Positions 13,103 to 16,934 of a DNA stretch of 16,934 bases are shown here, piece by piece. Made by a program: the position numbers and the translations under genes. The notes under the pieces were generated by a model. It was not told the origin of the DNA, ran no database searches, and worked only from the letters and a program-made list of their open reading frames with translations. Within the stretch, counting starts at the first letter, position 1; each line of letters opens with the position of its first letter. The DNA comes from CAZKTS01 sp964555735 (GTDB lineage: Bacteria; Actinomycetota; Acidimicrobiia; IMCC26256; PALSA-555): assembly GCA_964555735.1 (NCBI GenBank), contig CAZKTS010000012.1, positions 1 through 16,934 of the forward strand, given 5' to 3'.

Positions 13103-14343
13103 GAGGGGACCACCTTGAGGATCTTGCCGCCGCCACTGGCGACGTCGGTGACGATGTAGAGGTTGCCGTCGGGGCCCTGCACCGCGGTCCGGAGGCGGAT
13201 GCTGTTGACGAGCTGCGGGACGACGGCGGTCGTGGTCGACCCGTCGGCGCTCAACGTCATGATCAAGAGTCGCTGCCCCACGCTCGGGCTCCCGTCGAGG
13301 CAGGCGACGGCGAGCGCGCCGTCCCACGTCTTCCACTGCGCGCCGCTGAGGAAGGTGCCGCCCGACGGTGCCACGGTGACGTTGCCGGAGGTCCAGACCG
13401 GCGTCATGGTGGCGGTGGGGCCGTTCATCGACTTCGACTGCTCGTAGTCCGAGCCGTTGGTGGGGTTCCAGCCGCCGTTGCCGCCGTTGACGAGCTGGTT
13501 GACCTCGTCGTTCTTGTCGGGGCCGTGCTCGATGGAGAAGGGCACGTCGGTGCCGGGGCGGAACGTGATGCCCTGCGGGTTGCGGTGGCCCTTCGTGTAC
13601 CAGAGCTGGCCCGATGCGTTGCCGGCGTAGGCGCTGCCGTCGGTGTTGATGCGGAGTACCTTGCCGTTGAGCGTGGTGTCGCTCTGCGGACCGGGGCCGA
13701 TCTGCGCGTCCCCGATGGTCACGAAGAGCGCGGGCGGGCTCGAGCCGGGCTGGAAGCCGAGCCGGCAGCCGTTGTGGATCGAGCTGTGGCCCATCCCGGT
13801 GACGAGCGTCGTGTACCCGCTCAGCGCGGTCGACGTCGGGTAGTCGAGGGTGAGGCGGACCACGCGATTGTCGGTGGTGGTGGAGTAGCAGGCGTACACG
13901 AAGTGGTTGGTCGCGAACGCGGGGTCGAGGGCGATGCCCATGAGGCCGCCCTCGCCGTTGTTCGAGAAGCTGACGCTGCCATCGAGGGTGTCGATCGAGC
14001 CGACCGCGCGCTTCGCCGCGCCGGCACCCACCGAGAAGCTGCCCGAGTCGTTCTCCGTGTAGATCGGCTCGCCGTTCGGCAGGAACGCGACATCCCACGG
14101 TTTGCTGAGCCCGGTGACGTAGTCGGTCGCGGTGAGCGTCGGCGGCCCACCCGCCGTCGTGGTGGACGTGGTCGACGTGCTCGAGGTGGGCGCGGTCGAG
14201 GTGCTCGTGCTGGAGGTAGAGCTGGAGGTGGTCGAGCTGCTCGGCGCGGTGGTGGTCGTGGTGGGCGGCTCGGTGACCGGCACACAAGCCGCTGCCAGCG
14301 CGCCGAGCACACCGAGGACCAGCGCCCCCCGGATGGCCTTCAC
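13099..14343 (-). CDS. Lipoprotein, PQQ-dependent glucose/sorbosone dehydrogenase family (first copy)
   Basis: A 414-residue exported lipoprotein: signal peptide 1-19, lipobox LAAAC with Cys20, then a 40-residue linker of almost only Ser and Thr (28-63), suited to spanning the cell wall and to glycosylation. The propeller runs from about residue 70: KPWDVAFLPNG at 81-91, EGGLMGIALDPAF at 131-143, His190 in IHNGCRLGFQPG, KGHRNPQGITFRPG at 251-264, IEHGPDKNDEVNQL at 271-284. Family enzymes use PQQ and calcium to oxidise aldose sugars outside the membrane; PQQ use and substrate here are inferred. GTG 14343 is fixed by AGGAG 5 nt upstream. Tandem with a paralog (4-nt overlap) and 68 nt after the FecR gene. 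Confidence 0.92.
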   Translation of the reverse strand: MKAIRGALVLGVLGALAAACVPVTEPPTTTTTAPSSSTTSSSTSSTSTSTAPTSSTSTTSTTTAGGPPTLTATDYVTGLSKPWDVAFLPNGEPIYTENDSGSFSVGAGAAKRAVGSIDTLDGSVSFSNNGEGGLMGIALDPAFATNHFVYACYSTTTDNRVVRLTLDYPTSTALSGYTTLVTGMGHSSIHNGCRLGFQPGSSPPALFVTIGDAQIGPGPQSDTTLNGKVLRINTDGSAYAGNASGQLWYTKGHRNPQGITFRPGTDVPFSIEHGPDKNDEVNQLVNGGNGGWNPTNGSDYEQSKSMNGPTATMTPVWTSGNVTVAPSGGTFLSGAQWKTWDGALAVACLDGSPSVGQRLLIMTLSADGSTTTAVVPQLVNSIRLRTAVQGPDGNLYIVTDVASGGGKILKVVPS

Positions 14344-14348
14344 CTGAT

Positions 14349-14353
14349 CTCCT
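14349..14353 (-). promoter_or_regulatory. Ribosome binding site of the first sugar dehydrogenase gene
   Basis: AGGAG on the minus strand, 5 nt before the GTG at 14343. It supports this non-ATG start over an upstream ATG in the same frame at about 14376. Confidence 0.75.
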
Positions 14354-14411
14354 CGAAGTCGGCGTGCCCCGCCCAACTCCCTATCGGCAGATCAGCCCCT
14401 GAGGTTCAGTC

Positions 14412-15752
14412 TCACGAGACCGGACAATCCACGACGTCTTGCGCCGGGCGCGTGCCCTCGGTGCCCGTCGTGCAGATGTCGTCGACCGACGTGAGCGTCA
14501 CGGTGGTCTCGGCCGACTCCCCACCAAGATCGTTGTACGCCTTGAACGCGAACGAGCTCGACCACTGCACCGATCCTTGCGCTGGACCCTGCGTCACCAC
14601 GCTCGGGTACGGGCCGGTGGAGCCGTTGGTGAAGCACTCAGCGAACGTCGTTGGTGATGGCGTATCGCACACGGGCTCGATCTCGACCGGGGCGAAGGTG
14701 AACACCTCGTCCACGCCGTAGTGCGTGCCGACCACGACTGCGTTCAATGAGCCGTCACGGATGAGCCCGAACGCGGCGGGCGGCAGCGACGTGAACTGGA
14801 CCCACACGTTTCCACCGCTCGAGTCGGTGACCTGCAACACGAACGTAACGTCACTTCGCTCGTCCTGAGAGATCACGGCGGTACTCGGGCCCGGCACGAG
14901 CGGATCGCCATTGGCATCCGGCGTCGGGTCGCTCCCGTAGCTCGTGATGTCAACCGGGTTGCTGTCGACGACCGGGTTGGGCGGGGGCGGCGGGGTCTCG
15001 TCAGCGGGCTCGTCGGGCACGAAGAACACTGCGCCGTCCTGCACGACGACGGTGCCGGTGAAGAAGTCCGGGTACTCGTAGCCCTCGGCCACATCCTTGA
15101 TCAGGTTCTCGATGATCCACTGCGGCAGCTCGGACGGGTCGATCGTGGTGATGTCGCCGCACAGGACGCCCGAGCTCGAGTCACACTCGTCGAGCGGGTT
15201 GAGCAGCTTCTTCACGCCGTCCTTGCCCGTGAGCGAGACGTCGTCGACCACGCCGGTGAACACGCAGTGGTCGGCCGCGTCGCACTGCACCGCGAAGGCG
15301 GTGCCCTCGACGGCCGCGGTCGCGTCAGCACCGGTCTGCTCGAACGACTCGCTGTCGGTGAGCTTCGCGGTGCGGTTCCAGGTCTGACCCGACTCGATCG
15401 TGCCCTGCACCTGGCGGTTGCCCTGCTCGTCGGTGAGCTTGGTGATCTTGAACGTGGTGTTGACGTCGAGGCGCGTGTAGGCGTCGTCGCCGTAGCGGAT
15501 CTCGGCGAGACCGGTTGCGTCGGTGCGCACGGTGTCGCCGGCCTTCACCTCGTCGCCGTCCTTGGCCGGCGCGAACGAGTCCTTGCCCTTGGCCTTCACC
15601 TCGACGTTGGGCGCGGTCACCTTCAGCGTCGCGATCGCCTCGTCCTTGCCGCTGTCGGTGCCGGCCGCGCCGGCCGCCGCGAGCGGGCCGAACACGGCGA
15701 TGCCGGCCGCGAGCGCGGTCCCGAGCGCCAGCGCTCGAATGGTTCGACGCAT
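14412..15752 (-). CDS. Secreted FecR-domain protein with C-terminal Ig/cadherin-like domain
   Basis: A 446-residue exported protein: signal peptide at about 1-30 (AAAGAA before the cleavage site), FecR domain at about 40-160 (GDEVKAGDTVRTDATG at 66-81, the YGDDAYTRLDVNTTFKI stretch at 87-103, QVQGTIESGQTWNR at 114-127, AAVEGTAFAV at 147-156), a Cys-containing module at 157-250 (Cys157, 163, 190, 198), a polyproline stretch at 254-258 and a beta-rich C-terminal domain at 290-425 resembling bacterial Ig/cadherin-like repeats. There is no membrane segment or sortase signal, so it is not a classical FecR signal transducer; a surface or carbohydrate-associated role is more likely. ATG 15752 has GGAGG 10 nt upstream; an in-frame GTG at 15761 is too close to it. 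Starts 2 nt after the upstream paralog. Confidence 0.85.
   Translation of the reverse strand: MRRTIRALALGTALAAGIAVFGPLAAAGAAGTDSGKDEAIATLKVTAPNVEVKAKGKDSFAPAKDGDEVKAGDTVRTDATGLAEIRYGDDAYTRLDVNTTFKITKLTDEQGNRQVQGTIESGQTWNRTAKLTDSESFEQTGADATAAVEGTAFAVQCDAADHCVFTGVVDDVSLTGKDGVKKLLNPLDECDSSSGVLCGDITTIDPSELPQWIIENLIKDVAEGYEYPDFFTGTVVVQDGAVFFVPDEPADETPPPPPNPVVDSNPVDITSYGSDPTPDANGDPLVPGPSTAVISQDERSDVTFVLQVTDSSGGNVWVQFTSLPPAAFGLIRDGSLNAVVVGTHYGVDEVFTFAPVEIEPVCDTPSPTTFAECFTNGSTGPYPSVVTQGPAQGSVQWSSSFAFKAYNDLGGESAETTVTLTSVDDICTTGTEGTRPAQDVVDCPVS
15214..15494 (-). repeat. Duplicated FecR-module DNA, copy in the downstream gene
   Basis: Aligns without net gap to 16530-16810 (offset 1,316 nt). Within it, 15214-15269 (56 bp) and 15427-15494 (68 bp) are identical to the other copy by eye. 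Confidence 0.85.
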
Positions 15753-15754
15753 GG

Positions 15755-16934
15755 TCAGCACACCTCCGCGGCGGCGTCCGAAGAGGCGACGCAGTAGTCG
15801 GAGTCGTCGACGGTCACATCGATGGTCGCCGGGGCCGACGCCTGGCTCGGGTCCGACGCGGTCGCGTCGGTGGTGACGTAGAAGGTCATGGTGTCGGTGT
15901 AGGACGGCTGCGGCGGCGACTGCGCGTCGACCGACTCGTCGCAGTAGTAGTCGCAGTACCCGACGTCGTACGACGTGAAGTAGAAGTAGCCCTCGGTGTC
16001 GCCACCCACCTCGTACGCCTCACCGAGCTGGACGTCGAGATCACACTCACCATCGCACGTGTACCGCACGTACCCGACGAGGTCGGGCAGCTTGGTGAAC
16101 ACGACGTAGAGCGTCGCGCCCGTGGGGTTGCTGCTCACGTTGGGCACGAACGCCACGCCGCTGTCGTAGTAGTCGTCGGTGGCGTGGATGGCGTTGCCCG
16201 GCGCCGGCAGGAAGCTCGGCGGCACGATGTCGGTCGTCGACACCGGCGTGACGCTGCTCGTGCACGAGTAGTCACAGACGATGGCGTTGGTGCCGTCGAT
16301 CGTCGGCGCGGTCGACGCGGGCGGGGTCTCGGCCGGGATGAACACCACCGATCCGTTGTCGACGACGACCGTGCCGCTGCCGAACGGCCACGGGTAGCCG
16401 CGCGCGAGGTCGAGGATCAGGTTGTCGAGGATCCACTTCGGCAGGTCGTCGGGGCTGATCTTGGTGATGTCGGCGCAGAGCACACCCGACGTCGAGTCAC
16501 ACTGGTCGAGCGGGCTCAAGAGCTTCTTGACGCCGTCCTTGCCCGTGAGCGAGACGTCGTCGACCACGCCGGTGAACACGCAGTGCGTCGCGTCCTCACA
16601 GATCACCGCGAAGGCCGTGCCCTCGACCGCCGCGGTCGCGTCGGCACCGGTCTGCTCGAACGACTGGCTGTCGGTGAGCTTCGCGGTGCGGTTCCAGGTC
16701 TGGCCCGACTCGATCGTGCCCTGGACCTGGCGGTTGCCCTCGTCGTCGGTGAGCTTGGTGATCTTGAACGTGGTGTTGACGTCGAGGCGCGTGTAGGCGT
16801 CGTCGCCGTACTCGATCTCCGCGCGGCCCGTCGCGTCCGTGCGCACGGTGTCGCCGGCCTTCACCTCGTCGCCGTCGGCGGCCGGCTCGAACTTGTCGGC
16901 GCCCTTGGCCTTCACCTCGACCTTCTGCGCGGTG
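15755..16934 (-). CDS. Secreted FecR-domain protein, N-terminus cut by window edge
   Basis: The frame is open to the right edge, so the signal peptide and true start lie outside; about 392 residues are visible. The FecR domain and following Cys module match the downstream paralog with about 13 differences in 137 aligned residues (its residues 66-202). After a short Pro/Thr linker the C-terminal part is different: a beta-rich domain of similar pattern (LYVVFTKLPDLVGYV, then EAYEV, YFYFTS, ATIDVTVDD) that is rich in Tyr, Asp and Cys, with three C-D-x-x-C motifs and a C-terminal Cys. The extra Cys pairs suggest disulfides or metal binding in an extracellular protein. It ends 2 nt before the paralog starts. 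Function is unknown; a surface structural or adhesive role is inferred. Confidence 0.85.
   Translation of the reverse strand, partial: TAQKVEVKAKGADKFEPAADGDEVKAGDTVRTDATGRAEIEYGDDAYTRLDVNTTFKITKLTDDEGNRQVQGTIESGQTWNRTAKLTDSQSFEQTGADATAAVEGTAFAVICEDATHCVFTGVVDDVSLTGKDGVKKLLSPLDQCDSTSGVLCADITKISPDDLPKWILDNLILDLARGYPWPFGSGTVVVDNGSVVFIPAETPPASTAPTIDGTNAIVCDYSCTSSVTPVSTTDIVPPSFLPAPGNAIHATDDYYDSGVAFVPNVSSNPTGATLYVVFTKLPDLVGYVRYTCDGECDLDVQLGEAYEVGGDTEGYFYFTSYDVGYCDYYCDESVDAQSPPQPSYTDTMTFYVTTDATASDPSQASAPATIDVTVDDSDYCVASSDAAAEVC
15763..15767 (-). promoter_or_regulatory. Ribosome binding site of the downstream FecR gene
   Basis: GGAGG on the minus strand, 10 nt before ATG 15752 and inside the last codons of the upstream paralog. 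It supports ATG 15752 rather than GTG 15761. Confidence 0.65.
16530..16810 (-). repeat. Duplicated FecR-module DNA, copy in the upstream gene
   Basis: Counterpart of 15214-15494 at a constant offset of 1,316 nt. The tracts 16530-16585 and 16743-16810 are identical to the other copy. Confidence 0.85.

Noticed and set aside
13103..14287. The frame of the second dehydrogenase gene stays open through the first one
   Set aside because: That part encodes a His/Arg-rich shadow; the lipoprotein signal peptide and Shine-Dalgarno fix the start at 13102.
14344..14411. Possible promoter (CTGAAC, 17 nt, GATAGG) in the gap before the first dehydrogenase gene
   Set aside because: About half of the consensus positions match in each box; not distinguishable from chance.

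Overview
The window is GC-rich, densely packed bacterial DNA in which every gene I can support lies on the minus strand. The gene order (DUF2342 metalloprotease, tilS, hpt, folE, folP, folB, folK, DUF2520, panC, panD, coaX) matches the block I recall from mycobacteria and other Actinomycetota. A sigma-R/RsrA-type pair and many GTG starts fit the same phylum. The lipoproteins with Ser/Thr- or Pro-rich linkers suggest the class Acidimicrobiia, but that placement is inference.

In the direction of transcription (high to low coordinates), the window opens with a secreted surface block. It holds two paralogous FecR-domain proteins (16934-15755, cut by the window edge, and 15752-14412). Two lipoproteins of the PQQ glucose/sorbosone dehydrogenase family follow (14343-13099 and 13102-11870). 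Within each pair the genes are only 2 nt apart or overlap by 4 nt, so co-transcription is likely. The two FecR proteins share an almost identical N-terminal half and have unrelated-looking C-termini.

After a 54-nt gap comes a redox-type ECF sigma factor (11815-11219) with a zinc anti-sigma factor (11178-10906) whose Cys/His spacing equals that of RsrA. A 56-residue single-pass membrane protein (10904-10734) and a DUF2342 metalloprotease (10737-9658) follow. A long cofactor run then continues: tilS, hpt, folE, folP, a phosphatase-like protein, folB, folK, a DUF2520 reductase-like protein, panC, panD, nadB, nadC and the start of coaX. Most junctions are overlaps or gaps of a few bases, so this looks like one superoperon for folate, pantothenate/CoA and NAD synthesis, with purine salvage and tRNA lysidine modification. 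The ftsH gene that I recall between hpt and folE in mycobacteria is absent, and nadB-nadC sits between panD and coaX.

The least ordinary parts are: (i) the phosphatase-like protein between folP and folB, whose P-loop has His in place of the catalytic Cys; (ii) the folB-folK junction, with two long hairpins, a tandem repeat and a folK start codon at the tip of a 21-bp inverted repeat; (iii) a FolK with about 120 extra N-terminal residues of clearly coding character; (iv) the FecR pair with domain-swapped C-termini, one carrying three CDxxC motifs. No tRNA, rRNA, CRISPR array, insertion sequence or origin was found, and no gap between genes exceeds 300 bases.
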